A stretch of 64,000 bases of DNA from Domibacillus sp. DTU_2020_1001157_1_SI_ALB_TIR_016. GTDB taxonomy: Bacteria > Bacillota > Bacilli > Bacillales > Domibacillaceae. Below are positions 63,722-64,000 of this stretch, piece by piece. The notes under the pieces were generated by a model. It had not been told where the DNA came from and did no database searches. It worked only from the letters and a program-made list of their open reading frames with translations. A program made the position numbers and the translations under genes. Numbering within the stretch: position 1 is the first letter of the stretch; every line of letters begins with the position of its first letter. The stretch covers positions 1,488,001 to 1,552,000 of the forward strand of contig NZ_CP135439.1 of the NCBI RefSeq assembly GCF_032341995.1, read 5' to 3'.

Positions 63722-64000
63722 TTTGATCCTCAACGGCTTGAGGTGTCCGATAGCCGATCTGCTATGGATTCTGTTTCGGTTATACCAGCCTTCTATAAAC
63801 TGGAACATGGCCAGCTTTACAGCTGGGCAGTCTGTATATTGCGTATGATAAACTTTTTCTTTCTTTAATATAGCGTGAAACGATTCTATGCAGGCATTAT
63901 CATACGGGCAGCCTTTTTGGCTGAAAGCCTGCTTGATCCCGCATTTTTGGCCACACTGAGTAAACTCACCGCTGGTGTATTGTGAGCCAAGATCGGTATG
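63698..64000 (-). CDS. IS3-family transposase OrfB, C-terminal part (cut by window end)
   Basis: 100 residues on the minus strand: 'HTDLGSQYTSGEFTQCGQKC', 'FSQKGCPYDNACIESFHAIL', 'KKEKVYHTQY', 'FIEGWYNRNRIHSRSAIGHL' and 'KPLRIKLEEQLET' to the stop. The DDE catalytic Asp in HTD and the Glu in NACIES are present, and there are no stops. It enters from the right edge of the window, so start and left end are unseen. Confidence 0.92.
   Translation of the reverse strand, partial: HTDLGSQYTSGEFTQCGQKCGIKQAFSQKGCPYDNACIESFHAILKKEKVYHTQYTDCPAVKLAMFQFIEGWYNRNRIHSRSAIGHLKPLRIKLEEQLET

Noticed and set aside
1..64000. CRISPR arrays
   Set aside because: No set of regularly spaced short identical repeats was found; the repeats seen are dispersed pairs.

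Overview
The window looks like the chromosome of an endospore-forming Bacillaceae (Firmicutes). Ribosome binding sites are strong and purine-rich, TTG and GTG starts are frequent, and terminators are hairpins followed by T-runs. A sporulation-control gene (spo0M) and many genes with clear Bacillus subtilis counterparts are present (ypgR, brxA, thyA/thyB, dfrA, degV, ypmR, ypmS, msrA/msrB, yozE, spo0M, deoD, yodJ, ctpA, ktrD). The species cannot be named from sequence alone.

From 1 to about 24000 is ordinary core chromosome: redox and methyltransferase genes (1-2224), a MarR/OhrR-type regulator beside a nitroreductase (2945-4172), cysH, the thymidylate synthase/dihydrofolate reductase pair, a three-gene ABC importer (7639-10391), degV, two lipoproteins with ypmS, msrA-msrB, yozE, spo0M, deoD-yodJ, ctpA, an SDR protein lacking its catalytic tyrosine, a KtrD-type potassium channel subunit and a MATE exporter. 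Two families of intergenic repeat occur here as inverted pairs. One is a 119-bp hairpin element at 2341-2459, and its empty target flank can be read at about 12110-12165.

From about 24000 to the end the sequence is AT-rich accessory DNA built by repeated insertion. From 24.3 to 32.4 kb there are small unknown proteins mixed with phage debris (terminase small subunit fragment, broken Excalibur-domain gene, frameshifted DUF2325 coiled-coil gene). From 33 to 36 kb there is a sulfur-binding-type HNH restriction enzyme, a tandem GIY-YIG protein and a DUF6884-like protein. From 36.26 to 49.44 kb a roughly 13-kb element is bounded by repeats made of a tRNA-Val-like gene plus integrase 3' ends. It carries a J-domain gene pair, a type II restriction-modification system (Vsr, REase, controller, C5 methylase), a full-length rseP next to a broken proS, IS3 and IS30 remnants, and three more nuclease-like genes (PD-(D/E)XK, NucS-like, MrcB_N-HNH). 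The next integrase (49513-50634) is broken by a single stop codon.

From 50.8 to 64 kb there is a queF 3' fragment, a two-gene nuclease cassette between imperfect direct repeats, a uracil-DNA-glycosylase-like gene with a one-base deletion in an A-tract, a pair of zinc-finger-array proteins (one ending in an EDxHD/Vsr-like nuclease), an HNH-AP2 homing-endonuclease-like gene with a late frameshift, an IS110 element with a plausible bridge-RNA region, and an IS3 transposase running off the end. The strongest candidates for something new are the zinc-finger-array nuclease pair (55312-57733), the IS110 upstream RNA (62072-62290), the nuclease/defence content of the tRNA-bounded element, and the captured rseP-proS segment.
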